DNA of 64,000 nt. Origin: Aurantiacibacter gangjinensis (GTDB lineage: Bacteria; Pseudomonadota; Alphaproteobacteria; Sphingomonadales; Sphingomonadaceae). Below the pieces are notes generated by a model that was not told where the DNA came from, searched no databases, and saw only the letters and a program-made list of their open reading frames with translations. The position numbers and the translations under genes are program-made. This document shows positions 7,253 through 16,347 of the stretch, piece after piece (the stretch's first letter is position 1; every line of letters begins with the position of its first letter). The stretch lies in assembly GCF_001886695.1 (NCBI RefSeq), contig NZ_CP018097.1, forward strand, positions 2,127,001 to 2,191,000, written 5' to 3'.

Positions 7253-9670
7253 ATGCGTTTCATGCTTACCACCGCGCTGGGCCTTGCCCTCGCCGCGCCT
7301 CTCGCCACGCCTGCCATCGCGCAGGAAACGGAAGGCTACCAGCAACCTCCGCAAGAGATTACCGACATCGTGCTGCGCGCGCCCTCGCCCGCCGTCTCGG
7401 TCTCCCCCGATGGCGAGACGCTGCTGCTGCTGGAGCGCGAGAGCCTGCCGCCCGTGGCGGATCTGGCGCGCCCGATGGAGAAGCTCGCCGGCTTGCGGCT
7501 CGACAGCTCGATCAACGATCGCCACGGCACGCGCGCCTATGTCGGCATGACGTTGCGCAATCTCGATGGCTCGGTCGAAATGCCGGTCTCCCTACCCGCC
7601 AATGCCGATATCTCGGACATGGCATGGTCGCCCGATGGGTCACGCATCGCCTTCACCAATACCTATGAAGACGGCATGGCCTTGATGGTGCTGGACGCTG
7701 CCACCGGGGAAGCGACCACCGTGCTGGAGCGCGGCATCAATCCGATCTTCCAGGGCCCTCGCTGGTTGCCCGATGGCCGCCTGCTGGCGCTGACCATCCC
7801 CGAGAATCGTGGCCCCATGCCGACCGAATCGCTGACACCCGCCGGCCCCGCTATCCAGGATGCCAGCGGCGGCGAGGAAGCGCAGACGCGCACCTATCAG
7901 GATCTGCTCGAAAACCCGCATGACGAGGCACTGTTTACCTGGCTCGGCACCAGCCAGCCCATCGCCTTCGACCTTAATAGCGGAGAACGGCAAGTGCTGG
8001 GCGAGGCGCGCCTCTACACCTATGCCGCCGCATCCCCCGATGGCGAGTACATGCTGCAGGAATGGCTGGAGCAGCCCTTCAGCTATCAGGTCCCCTATTC
8101 CAGTTTCCCGCTGACATCGGTCGTGACCGATGCCGATGGCGAGATGCTGGCGACTATCGCGCAGCAGCCGCTGGCCGACAACCTGCCTGTGCAGGGCGTG
8201 CCCACCGGTCGCCGCAGCATCATCTGGCATCCGACCGAGCCCGCCCTGCTCGTCTGGGCCGAGGCGCTCGATGGCGGTGACCCGCGGGTCGAGACTGATG
8301 AGCGCGATGCCATGTACGGCCTCGCCGCGCCGTTCACCGGAAACCCCCGCGAGATCGCCCGCTTTGAAGATCGCTTCTCCGGCTTCATGGGCATGGAAGG
8401 CACGGACGATGTGATCGCCTACGATTACGACCGCGACACCCGCGAATTGCGCCTCTCGCAGATAGACGTGACCGGTGACAACGCACCGCGCGAAGTGTTC
8501 ATGCGCAATATCCAGGATGCCTATGCCGATCCTGGCTCACCCGTCATGGTGACGACCGATGCCGGGTTCGGTGTGGCGCGTAACGATGATGGCGTGCTTC
8601 TGTTGTCGGGCAGCGGCGCAACGCCCGATGGCCTGCGCCCATTCTTGCGCCGTTTCGACCTCGCAACGCTGGAAACCGAAGAAGTCTGGCGCGCGTCGGG
8701 CGAGAACCTGGAAAGCGTGGTCGACGTGCTGGAGGATGATGGCAGCAGCTTCATCACCTTTTACGAAAACCCGCTCGATCCGGGCAATTTCCGCCTGCAT
8801 GACGATGGCGATGTGACTGCGCTCACCACCTTCCCCGATCCCCATCCGGAGCTGACCGGCATCAGCCGCGAGCTGGTGACCTACACGCGCGCAGACGGCA
8901 CCGAGCTGACCGCTACGCTCTATCTTCCCGCCGATTACGAGGAGGGGCAAACCCTGCCATTGGTGGTGTGGGCCTATCCGCGCGAGTTCAACAACGCCGC
9001 CACGGCTTCGCAGAACCGCGACAGTCCGTATCGGTTCACCCGCATCGGCGGCTATTCGCAGCTCTTCTTCCTGACGCAGGGCTACGCCGTGCTGGATAAC
9101 GCCGCCATGCCGGTGATCGGCGACGATCCGGAAACGGTGAACGATACCTTCATCGAGCAGATCGTGTCCTCCGCGCAGGCGGCGGTCGATTTCGCGGTGG
9201 AGCGCGGCATCAGCGATGGCTACCGCGTCGGCGTGGGCGGGCACAGCTATGGTGCGTTTATGACGGCGCATTTGCTGGCGCGCAGCGACATCTTCCGCGC
9301 CGGCATCGCGCGATCCGGCGCCTACAACCGTACGCTTACGCCTTTCGGCTTCCAGTCGGAGCGTCGCATCTTCTGGGATACACCGGAAACCTATTACGAA
9401 CTGTCGCCTTTCATGGCCGCCGATATGATCAACGAGCCGATGCTGCTGATCCACGGCGACAATGACAACAATTCCGGTACTTTCCCGCAGCAATCGGAAC
9501 GCATGTTCGCCGCCATTCGCGGCACGGGCGGCACCGCGCGGCTGGTGATGTTGCCGCATGAAAGCCACGGCTATCGCGGGCGCGAAAGCGTGCTGCACAC
9601 GCTGGCGGAAATGATCGACTGGTTCGACGAGCACGTAAAGAACGCCGAAGCGCCTGCCGAAGGCGATTAA
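7253..9670 (+). CDS. secreted S9 (prolyl oligopeptidase family) serine peptidase
   Basis: This 805-residue peptidase has a clear Sec signal peptide (Met-Arg-Phe, a hydrophobic core, Ala-Ile-Ala-Gln at about 23). The first 500 residues look like a beta-propeller, with repeats such as VSVSPDGETLLLL and MAWSPDGSRIAF. The C-terminal alpha/beta hydrolase holds the nucleophile in GGHSYGAF (Ser at about 665), the Asp in HGDNDNNSG and the His in PHESHGYRGR. It most resembles the glutamyl-type S9 peptidases of Sphingomonadales and Bacteroidetes that degrade peptides in the periplasm. A strong GGAGGAG ribosome site precedes the ATG. A hairpin follows the stop. Confidence 0.92.
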   Translation: MRFMLTTALGLALAAPLATPAIAQETEGYQQPPQEITDIVLRAPSPAVSVSPDGETLLLLERESLPPVADLARPMEKLAGLRLDSSINDRHGTRAYVGMTLRNLDGSVEMPVSLPANADISDMAWSPDGSRIAFTNTYEDGMALMVLDAATGEATTVLERGINPIFQGPRWLPDGRLLALTIPENRGPMPTESLTPAGPAIQDASGGEEAQTRTYQDLLENPHDEALFTWLGTSQPIAFDLNSGERQVLGEARLYTYAAASPDGEYMLQEWLEQPFSYQVPYSSFPLTSVVTDADGEMLATIAQQPLADNLPVQGVPTGRRSIIWHPTEPALLVWAEALDGGDPRVETDERDAMYGLAAPFTGNPREIARFEDRFSGFMGMEGTDDVIAYDYDRDTRELRLSQIDVTGDNAPREVFMRNIQDAYADPGSPVMVTTDAGFGVARNDDGVLLLSGSGATPDGLRPFLRRFDLATLETEEVWRASGENLESVVDVLEDDGSSFITFYENPLDPGNFRLHDDGDVTALTTFPDPHPELTGISRELVTYTRADGTELTATLYLPADYEEGQTLPLVVWAYPREFNNAATASQNRDSPYRFTRIGGYSQLFFLTQGYAVLDNAAMPVIGDDPETVNDTFIEQIVSSAQAAVDFAVERGISDGYRVGVGGHSYGAFMTAHLLARSDIFRAGIARSGAYNRTLTPFGFQSERRIFWDTPETYYELSPFMAADMINEPMLLIHGDNDNNSGTFPQQSERMFAAIRGTGGTARLVMLPHESHGYRGRESVLHTLAEMIDWFDEHVKNAEAPAEGD

Positions 9671-9676
9671 GCGACG

Positions 9677-9702
9677 GCCCCCGTCGCAGGCGCGGCGGGG
9701 GC
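9677..9702. terminator. bidirectional terminator-like hairpin
   Basis: GCCCCCG and CGGGGGC form a 7-bp GC stem around a 12-base loop. It sits between the converging S9 peptidase and EAL genes and touches the EAL stop codon (TAA complement at 9703). No strong U tract is present on either side. Confidence 0.5.
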
Positions 9703-10530
9703 TTACCCTTTCAGCAAGCGGGCGAAGTCAGGCTCTGCCAGCGGCTTTGCACCGAGAAAACCCTGCCAGGCCGTGCAGCCCTCCTGCGCGACCAGGTCGC
9801 GCACCGCCTCTGTCTCCACCCCCTCTGCCGTGACAGAAAGACCCAGCGCCTTCGCCATGGCGACAATGCCGCGCAGCACGGCAAGGTCGCGCTCGTCGCT
9901 GGCAATGCCTTCAACCATCGCGCGGTCCAGCTTGAGCGCGTGCAGCGGCAGCAGTTTCAGGTAGCGGAAATTGCAAAAACCCGCGCCGAAATCATCGAGC
10001 GCGAGATGAATGCCATTTTCCGCCAGCGCGGCGAGACGCTCCGCCGATTGCTCGACATCGTCGACAAGAGCCTGCTCGGTAATTTCCAGCGTCAGCCGCT
10101 CCGGCGAAAGACCGGTCTCGCCCAGCAGAGCCAGCAAGTCTTCGCCAAAGGTACGGTCATGCAGGTCCATCGCGGTAACGTTGAATGAAACGCCGATATG
10201 GGCAGGCCATCCGGCGGCCGCTTCCATCGCACTGCGCGCTACATGACGTGCCAATCTGCGACCGAGACCGCCATGCTGGGCGATTGCCACCAGCCTGTCG
10301 CCATTCATGTGGCCATGTTCGGGGTGCTGCCAGCGGATCAACGCCTCCGCCCCGCAAACGGCGCCATCGGCGCAGCGGAATTGCGGCTGGAACACCATGG
10401 TAATGGCGTCGTCCGCCATCGCATCGGCCAGCTCGCCTGCCACAGGGTGCGGGTCCGTGCGGCGGCGATCCTGCCGGCGGCGTCTGTCATGTATATGGGC
10501 GGGTACGGCCATGCGCGCTCCCTGTCGCAA
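9703..10530 (-). CDS. stand-alone EAL domain cyclic-di-GMP phosphodiesterase
   Basis: EAL proteins hydrolyse cyclic-di-GMP to pGpG. This 275-residue protein has no GGDEF, PAS or membrane segment; the EAL domain covers about residues 40-272. The catalytic set looks intact: EALIRW, FNVTAMDL (metal Asn), EITE, DDFGAG, KLDRAMV, AEGVET and the final QGFLGAKPL. Activity is therefore likely. The first about 35 residues are Arg/His-rich and weakly conserved, so translation may begin at the second Met (ATG at 10512). It is divergent from nadK, with under 100 bp between them. What signal controls it cannot be seen. Confidence 0.88.
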   Translation of the reverse strand: MRQGARMAVPAHIHDRRRRQDRRRTDPHPVAGELADAMADDAITMVFQPQFRCADGAVCGAEALIRWQHPEHGHMNGDRLVAIAQHGGLGRRLARHVARSAMEAAAGWPAHIGVSFNVTAMDLHDRTFGEDLLALLGETGLSPERLTLEITEQALVDDVEQSAERLAALAENGIHLALDDFGAGFCNFRYLKLLPLHALKLDRAMVEGIASDERDLAVLRGIVAMAKALGLSVTAEGVETEAVRDLVAQEGCTAWQGFLGAKPLAEPDFARLLKG

Positions 10531-10625
10531 TCGGGGCTGTCAGTCTGCCCGCGCGAATGCCGCGTTGCAAATCGGGACGCCGCTTCATAGGGTTGCGCGC
10601 AAGCGGGCTGAGGAGCGGGCGTTCA

Positions 10626-11417
10626 TTGAGCGGTAACGACACACGATTCGGAAAGCTGGCGCTCACCCATTCGCAAAGCGAGCGGGCGTCCGATGCGGCG
10701 CGCGAATTGTGCGACCAGATCGACTTCGTGCCTGCGGATCAGGCCGACGCGATGATCGTGGTCGGCGGCGACGGCACCATGCTCGATGCGCTGCACGACA
10801 TGCTGGAAGGCGGCAAATCGCTACCAGTTTTCGGTCTCAATCTCGGCTCTGTCGGCTTCCTGATGAACCGTTATCGCGGCGCGGCGGGCCTGATTCAGCG
10901 CCTTACCAAAGCAAAGCCGCTCGGGGTCAAACCGCTGCGCATGACGGTGACGACGCAGTCCGGGGAAACGCATTCCGCCTGCGCCATCAACGAAGTCAGC
11001 CTGCTGCGTGAAACCCGCCAGACGGCGAAGGTCGAGATATCGGTCAACGACCGCGTGCGTATCCCGGAACTGGCGGGCGACGGTATCCTGCTGTCGACAC
11101 CGGTCGGCTCGACCGCCTACAATCTTTCCGCCCATGGCCCAATCCTACCGCTGGGCTCCGGCATGCTGGCCCTTACCCCGATCAGTCCGTTCCGCCCCCG
11201 GCGCTGGCGCGGCGCGATCCTGCCGGATCAAAGCCGCGTGACCTTCCGCGTGCGCGAGCCGGAGAAGCGCCCGGTCGCCGCAGTCGCCGATTTCCGCGAA
11301 ATTCGCGACATCGCCGAGGTGCAGATCGAGGTCGCGCACGAGATGGAAATGACGCTGCTCTTCGATCCCGGCCAGGCGCTGGACGAGCGCATCGTGGCCG
11401 AACAATTCGCCCACTGA
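10626..11417 (+). CDS. nadK: NAD kinase
   Basis: NAD kinase phosphorylates NAD to NADP. The conserved motifs are VVGGDGTMLDALHDM (the GGDG motif), SVGFLMNRY, NEVSLLRE and the long block GDGILLSTPVGSTAYNLSA, followed by GPILPLGS. The frame is open from 10557, but homologues begin close to the FGKLALTHS strand. I therefore choose the TTG at 10626, which has GAGGAG 11 bases upstream and gives 263 residues, a normal length. An upstream ATG at 10557 would add 23 basic residues with no counterpart known to me. The gene is followed by tRNA-Asn. Confidence 0.92.
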   Translation: MSGNDTRFGKLALTHSQSERASDAARELCDQIDFVPADQADAMIVVGGDGTMLDALHDMLEGGKSLPVFGLNLGSVGFLMNRYRGAAGLIQRLTKAKPLGVKPLRMTVTTQSGETHSACAINEVSLLRETRQTAKVEISVNDRVRIPELAGDGILLSTPVGSTAYNLSAHGPILPLGSGMLALTPISPFRPRRWRGAILPDQSRVTFRVREPEKRPVAAVADFREIRDIAEVQIEVAHEMEMTLLFDPGQALDERIVAEQFAH

Positions 11418-11447
11418 CAAAAGCGTAAAGAGCCGCGTTTTTCAGGG

Positions 11448-11476
11448 TTGCCAAAGCGAATCCGCGACCATATACG
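11448..11476 (+). promoter_or_regulatory. putative sigma-70 promoter of tRNA-Asn
   Basis: TTGCCA (11448-11453) and TATACG (11471-11476) are separated by exactly 17 bases and lie 37-65 bases upstream of the tRNA 5' end. The tRNA-Arg gene has the same -35 hexamer and spacing. Confidence 0.6.
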
Positions 11477-11512
11477 CGCTCACCTGCCCCCTCGATACCG
11501 CTTGGGGGCTGC

Positions 11513-11587
11513 TCCCCGATAGCTCAGCGGTAGAGTAGGTGACTGTTAATCACTTGGTCGTTGGTTCGAATCCAACTCGGGGAGCCA
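11513..11587 (+). tRNA. tRNA-Asn (anticodon GTT)
   Basis: A 75-nt cloverleaf with encoded CCA. The acceptor stem is TCCCCGA (11513-11519) pairing with TCGGGGA (11577-11583), then G and CCA. The anticodon stem-loop is GTGA-CTGTTAA-TCAC with anticodon GTT at 11545-11547. The T arm is TTGG-TTCGAAT-CCAA. The D stem closes GCTC with GAGT, so position 10-25 is a G-U wobble. The gene follows nadK and borders the AT-rich segment downstream. Confidence 0.97.
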
Positions 11588-12214
11588 CTTTTCACGACAT
11601 CGCCAATGGGAAGTGCCGCTTCGATCCGGACGGATAGCGCGCATGAAAAAGGCCGCGCCTCTTTGACCCGTCGGCCAGTGAGACAGCGCAGCCTTGTAAT
11701 TGCGATCTTGATTGCGGGCCGGACATCGCAGATCCGCATCCGCTATGTGAAAGAGTACAACCGGGTATGAGCGTGCAGGCTGAGATCAAGACCGGCACCC
11801 GGCGGATTATTCGATACCTCTTGTCCCCTCTTACACAGACCTTAGACGAGGCAAGGGCGGGAACGCTGAGCTCGCTAATCATTTGAGAAAATTGCTAAAA
11901 GAAGAATAGCCACCTGACTTAGCCTCTCTTCACGTCACTTTGGTCACGTGAAAAGTGCGAGTCGACGCTTCACGTCTGCTCAGACCATCTGGCAGTTAGC
12001 CGAGTAGGGAGGGTGTTGGTGACTGGGAGGCACAACCATCACTGCGAGATCTTTGCTCATTCTGACGGGTTGCTGACTCGGATCGCAAGCAGCGCTACCC
12101 CCGAGAATTAACTATTTCTCTACTTCTGCTACTTTCATGTCGTCATTTTGGTCTTTGGTGCCTTGCTGAAGGTGAAAATGTCGTGGCTATATTCACGATT
12201 GTAGCGGAGAGCGT
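11588..12214. other. gene-free, increasingly AT-rich stretch after tRNA-Asn
   Basis: I find no convincing gene in these 627 bases on either strand. The open frames are short, have poor starts and resemble no family I know. The first 200 bases are of ordinary composition and become AT-rich towards 11880-12214. I searched by eye for a second copy of the tRNA-Asn 3' end, as an integrated element would leave, and saw none. The stretch is best read as the left part of an inserted or decayed segment. Confidence 0.5.
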
Positions 12215-12754
12215 ATGAGTGAGTGCATAGCTTTAGAGCCAAGGGCGTCGGCTCGTATATGGAAAGGGATGCGCTGGCTGACGCTGGCACTAATGGCCAT
12301 TTGGATTGGATTCGCGGCAAACGCTTGGAAATACTTTTCGGACTTTGGTCTCTATGGAGTTTACTTGGCGGCGCGCTACTCTTTCGAAGTCATTGATCTT
12401 CCCGAAGCAGAAATGCCCGATAACTTGGCTGGCCATCGTCCAATGTCGGAGCCAGAACTGTATCGCTTAATTCACGACAAGCCTCTGTTGTCCTTTGAGC
12501 ACGAGACGATGCGCGAGCAACGCTTTGGTCTGGAAATTACTGGACCAAACAGCGTGATATCCGGCTCAAGCTTAAGCTTTGGTGCTGCTACCTTTTCTGG
12601 TCATTTTCTTTTAAAGGACAACGAAATTTGCCTACTTGAGCCCATCTTTATGCCGACAAATTGTCGATTCTTTTTTCTTGATGAAGACGGGGGCCTATAC
12701 AACGCTCTTCCCGGTGATAACGGGACGGAATGGCAAAAAATTTCTGTGAGATAG
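12215..12754 (+). CDS. small membrane-anchored protein of unknown function in an AT-rich segment
   Basis: The 179-residue product has one hydrophobic segment (about residues 20-37, LTLALMAIWIGFAANAW) after a basic start, so it is probably anchored in the inner membrane with its C-terminus in the periplasm. The C-terminal part has the pattern FSGHFLLKDNEICLLEP, then Cys, then FFFLDEDGGLY. This recalls small exported proteins in which a Gly-x-Trp/Phe strand is followed by two cysteines. GGAGA lies 4 bases before the ATG. Base composition is unlike the neighbours (22 of 60 bases are G or C at 12601-12660), which suggests recent acquisition. I do not recognise a family. Confidence 0.6.
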   Translation: MSECIALEPRASARIWKGMRWLTLALMAIWIGFAANAWKYFSDFGLYGVYLAARYSFEVIDLPEAEMPDNLAGHRPMSEPELYRLIHDKPLLSFEHETMREQRFGLEITGPNSVISGSSLSFGAATFSGHFLLKDNEICLLEPIFMPTNCRFFFLDEDGGLYNALPGDNGTEWQKISVR

Positions 12755-12762
12755 GGGTGGTT

Positions 12763-13076
12763 ATGAGCTTGCTAAGTGTTCTGCAGTCGATGAATTTCTA
12801 TACTGATGTCACGTCAGTGGATATTGATTTAGATGGAGACGGTCAGGCTGATCAAACAATTTCTATCAATCAACTATCTCAGTCAGAGGTTGAGTCTTTT
12901 GCAGTTAAACTAAGCGCTTCTGACATTGTGCGTATATTCGATTGGACTGCTGAGCTATTTGCCACTGGCAACAATTCCGATCGCGCGATCCGGTTCCCGC
13001 TTGCCTTCAAAAAAATTTCAGGACCAGTCACTGCTGCCGGGAGGAGAGCAAGCCCTCGCCCCGGCTCGCGGTGCAA
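12763..13076 (+). pseudogene. 3'-truncated ORF joined to the secA tail
   Basis: An ATG at 12763 with a GGGG-type ribosome site (TAGGGGTGG) starts a frame of about 85 plausible residues. These include DIDLDGDGQADQTISI, a calcium-loop-like Asp/Gly repeat, then acidic helical sequence. From about 13020 the frame loses this character and runs antisense through the end of secA until a stop at 13479. The natural 3' end therefore seems to have been lost at a junction near 13000-13076. It starts 8 bases after the preceding gene stops, so the two were probably one operon. No family recognised. Confidence 0.5.
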
Positions 13077-15890
13077 TCAGGCTTCTGCGCCGTGGCAATG
13101 CTTGTACTTGTTGCCCGACCCGCAGGGGCACGGCGAATTCCGGTTGACGTTGAGACCGCGATACGGATCGCGGTCGCCGCTCGCCAGGCCGCCCGGGCCA
13201 GTCTCTGCGACAGGCGAACCCGCCAGCGTTCCGAAAAGCGGCGCAGCGGCGCGCGAACCATCGCCATCGCGCGTATTGTCCTCGCCCGTCAGCGGGTCGA
13301 TATGCCCGGTCATAAATTCTGGCAGGTTGGGCAATTCACGCGGCGGCGGCGGCGCGGCAGGGCGCAGTTCCGCCGTCATCAGCACCTTGGTCACATCCTC
13401 GCGCAGCGTATCGAGCATGGACTGGAAAAGGCCGAACGCCTCCTGCTTGTATTCGTTGAGCGGCTGCTTCTGCGCATAGGCACGGAGGAAGACCACCTGG
13501 CGCAGCGCATCGAGCGTGGCGAGGTGTTCCTTCCAGTGATAATCGAGCCGTTCCAACAGGATACTCTTTTCCACGCGCCGCCATGACGGCTCGGGAATTT
13601 CGGCAACGCGCGAATTGAGCCGTTCTTCGGCCAGTTCTTGCAAACGCTCCTCGATCAGGTCTTGTTCGACCTGGTCTTCTTCCATCCAGTCGTCGATGGG
13701 CGGCTGCAGGCCGAGGATCTCGTCCACCTTGTCTTTCAGCCCTTCGACATCCCACTGTTCGGGATAAGAGCCCGGAGGGCACGTTTCCGCCACAAGAGCG
13801 CCGATGGCATCCTGCCGCATATCCAGGACGACGTCGTCGACCTGTTCGGAATCCATGATTTCGGCGCGCTGGTCGTAGATGACCTTGCGCTGGTCGTTCA
13901 TCACATCGTCGAACTGCACGACCTGCTTGCGCATTTCGTAATTGCGCGCCTCGACCTTCTTCTGCGCCGTCTCGATGGCCTTGGAGAGCCACTTGGAGCC
14001 GATCGCCTCGCCATCCTCCAGATTGGAGTTCATCATCTTTGCAAACAGCGTGTCCGGCCCGAAAATGCGCAGCAAATCGTCTTCGAGACAGAGATAGAAG
14101 CGGCTGAGGCCGGGGTCGCCCTGGCGTCCGGAGCGGCCGCGCAGCTGGTTGTCGATACGGCGGCTTTCGTGGCGTTCGGTACCCAGCACGAACAGGCCGC
14201 CCGCTTCCTTCACCTTCTGGCGTTCGGCAGCGACTTCGGCCTTGATCCGGTCTATCTCCAGCTGCCGCTTGGGATCGTCTTCAGCCAGCTCGGAAAGCTC
14301 GTCATTGATGCGGAATTCGACATTACCACCCAGCTGGATGTCCGTACCGCGACCGGCCATGTTGGTGGCGATGGTCACTGCACCGAGACGGCCCGCCTGT
14401 GCCACGATATGCGCCTCGCGCTCGTGGAAGCGGGCGTTTAGCACCTCGTGCTTCACCTTTTCCTCGTCGAGGAACTTGCTCAGCAATTCGGACTTTTCGA
14501 TCGACACCGTGCCCACCAGCACCGGCTGGCCGGTCTCGGCCTTATCGGCAATCGCCTTGGCGATGGCTTTAAACTTGTCGACCGTGTTCTTGTAGAATTC
14601 GTCTTCTTCGTCGACACGCGCCACGGGCACATTGGTCGGGATTTCCACGACGTTCAGCTTGTAAATGTCCCAGAATTCGCTCGCCTCGGTGGCGGCGGTG
14701 CCGGTCATGCCGGCGAGCTTGGGATACATGCGGAAATAGTTCTGGAAGGTGATGGAAGCCATGGTCTGGTTCTCGGGCTGGATTTCCACACCCTCCTTGG
14801 CCTCTGCCGCCTGGTGCAGGCCGTTGGACCAGCGGCGGCCATCCATCATGCGGCCCGTAAACTCGTCGATGATGATGACCTTGTCGTCCTTGACGATGTA
14901 GTCCGTGTCCTTTTTGAACATGACCACCGCGCGCAGGGCCTGGTCCAGATGGTGGACGACCTGCGTGTTCTCGACATCGTAGAGATTGTCGGTCGCCAGC
15001 AGTTCTGCAGCAATCAGGCGGCGCTCGACCTCGTCCACGCCTTCTTCAGTCAGGCGGACATTCTTCGATTTCTCGTCATAGGTGACGAAGCCGCCGTCCT
15101 CTTCCAATGGGCCTTCCGCTTCCTTCTCAAGCTTCTGGTGGTCCGCCCAAAGCTGTTTTACGATGCCGTCCAGCGCGACATACAGCTCGCTCTTGTCTTC
15201 CGTCGGGCCGGAAATGATGAGCGGGGTGCGCGCCTCGTCGATCAGGATCGAGTCCACTTCGTCGACAATGGCGAAGTTGAAAGGCCGCTGCACCATTTGC
15301 GCACGCGACTGTTTCATATTGTCGCGCAGGTAATCGAAACCGAATTCGTTATTCGTGCCGTAGGTGATGTCGGCGGCATAAGCCTCGCGGCGCTGCGCCT
15401 CGGGAAGATTGGGCACGATCACCCCGACAGTCAGGCCGAGGAAATTGTAAAGCTGCCCCATCCATTCCGCGTCACGCGCAGCGAGGTAATCGTTCACGGT
15501 CACGACGTGCACGCCCTTGCCTTCGATGGCATTGAGATAGGTGGCGAGCGTGGCGACCAGCGTCTTACCCTCACCCGTTTTCATCTCGGCAATCTCGCCG
15601 CGGTGGAGAACGATGCCCCCCACCATCTGCACATCGTAATGACGCATGCCCATCACCCGCTTGGACGCCTCGCGCACCGTAGCAAACGCTTCAGGCAGGA
15701 TGTCGTCGATGGACTTGCCATCCTCTTCCATCTGCTTGCGGAACTTGAAAGTCTGCGCCTTCAGCTCCTCGTCGGAGAAATCCTCCAGCTGCTCTTCAAG
15801 CGCGTTGATACGCGATACGATCTTGTCGAGCGATTTGACGTAGCGGTCGTTGGAGGAACCGAAGACGGATTTGGCGATGGTCTGCCACAT
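13077..15890 (-). CDS. secA: preprotein translocase ATPase SecA
   Basis: SecA drives export of unfolded proteins through SecYEG. The 937-residue protein has Walker A MKTGEGKT in NBD1, [13 protein letters not shown] (Walker B/DEAD region), the preprotein cross-linking domain, NBD2 with [14 protein letters not shown] and [13 protein letters not shown], and a helical wing and scaffold. It ends in the zinc-binding SecB/lipid site [14 protein letters not shown]. The start [16 protein letters not shown] is family-typical. The 3' end borders the AT-rich segment, but the protein looks complete. Confidence 0.98.
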   Translation of the reverse strand: MWQTIAKSVFGSSNDRYVKSLDKIVSRINALEEQLEDFSDEELKAQTFKFRKQMEEDGKSIDDILPEAFATVREASKRVMGMRHYDVQMVGGIVLHRGEIAEMKTGEGKTLVATLATYLNAIEGKGVHVVTVNDYLAARDAEWMGQLYNFLGLTVGVIVPNLPEAQRREAYAADITYGTNNEFGFDYLRDNMKQSRAQMVQRPFNFAIVDEVDSILIDEARTPLIISGPTEDKSELYVALDGIVKQLWADHQKLEKEAEGPLEEDGGFVTYDEKSKNVRLTEEGVDEVERRLIAAELLATDNLYDVENTQVVHHLDQALRAVVMFKKDTDYIVKDDKVIIIDEFTGRMMDGRRWSNGLHQAAEAKEGVEIQPENQTMASITFQNYFRMYPKLAGMTGTAATEASEFWDIYKLNVVEIPTNVPVARVDEEDEFYKNTVDKFKAIAKAIADKAETGQPVLVGTVSIEKSELLSKFLDEEKVKHEVLNARFHEREAHIVAQAGRLGAVTIATNMAGRGTDIQLGGNVEFRINDELSELAEDDPKRQLEIDRIKAEVAAERQKVKEAGGLFVLGTERHESRRIDNQLRGRSGRQGDPGLSRFYLCLEDDLLRIFGPDTLFAKMMNSNLEDGEAIGSKWLSKAIETAQKKVEARNYEMRKQVVQFDDVMNDQRKVIYDQRAEIMDSEQVDDVVLDMRQDAIGALVAETCPPGSYPEQWDVEGLKDKVDEILGLQPPIDDWMEEDQVEQDLIEERLQELAEERLNSRVAEIPEPSWRRVEKSILLERLDYHWKEHLATLDALRQVVFLRAYAQKQPLNEYKQEAFGLFQSMLDTLREDVTKVLMTAELRPAAPPPPRELPNLPEFMTGHIDPLTGEDNTRDGDGSRAAAPLFGTLAGSPVAETGPGGLASGDRDPYRGLNVNRNSPCPCGSGNKYKHCHGAEA

Positions 15891-15977
15891 GACGGGGCGC
15901 TTTCTGTCGGAAAAAATGGGAATGGGCCACGCGCGCGGCGTGACCGGAAAAAGGCGTTATGCTGTGAGGACGCGCGC

Positions 15978-16238
15978 CTATTCGCGCGCGCGATCGGCCT
16001 TCAGCTGGACCGGAGCGGGCGCGACGACGATAACCGGACGATCGCACGGCTTACGCTGCGAGCCGCTTTCATCGCCTGCCCGCATCAGGATCGGCGGGCG
16101 CTGGACGACGACTTTGCAATCGGCAGCATCATCACTCGCCAGCACCGTCACCACATCGGCGCGCGCCGCAATAGCGGGCTGGGCCGAGAGGCCAAGGCCG
16201 GAAATCACGGCCAGCAGGGTGAGCAATTGGCGAAGCAT
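15978..16238 (-). CDS. small exported protein with two cysteines, unknown function
   Basis: This 86-residue protein starts with a good signal peptide (Met-Leu-Arg, a Leu/Ala/Gly core, Ala-Ile-Ala-Ala at about 22-25). It leaves a mature chain of about 62 residues with only two Cys (DAADCKVVV and KPCDRPV), which could form one disulfide. Val-rich strands and Pro-rich tails surround them. It lies 87 bp upstream of secA in the same direction and faces argJ across 109 bp. A CG-rich inverted repeat lies around its stop. No known family recognised; signal peptide and codon usage support a real gene. Confidence 0.6.
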   Translation of the reverse strand: MLRQLLTLLAVISGLGLSAQPAIAARADVVTVLASDDAADCKVVVQRPPILMRAGDESGSQRKPCDRPVIVVAPAPVQLKADRARE

Positions 16239-16347
16239 AGCTATGTCTCAGATAGCGGTCTTTTTCTTAAAGTCCACTGACCAAGCGCCAGCTTTGCGAG
16301 AATTGCACTGTTGGCGAAGGCCTCTCGCCATCGTAGTGGACGGGACA

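Noticed and set aside
11524-11739. Minus-strand frame with SPSWIRTNDQVINS
   Set aside because: This is the well-known false protein read antisense through a tRNA gene; it lies across tRNA-Asn.
12135-12320. 61-residue minus-strand frame in the AT-rich segment
   Set aside because: It overlaps the start of the plus-strand membrane protein, has no good ribosome site and shows no family pattern.
11588-13076. Attachment-site copy of the tRNA-Asn 3' end
   Set aside because: I looked for repeats of the T arm and acceptor in this segment and found none longer than chance matches.
14448-16280. 610-residue plus-strand frame
   Set aside because: It is antisense to secA, which has every family motif; the His/Asp-rich composition is typical of a shadow frame in GC-rich DNA.
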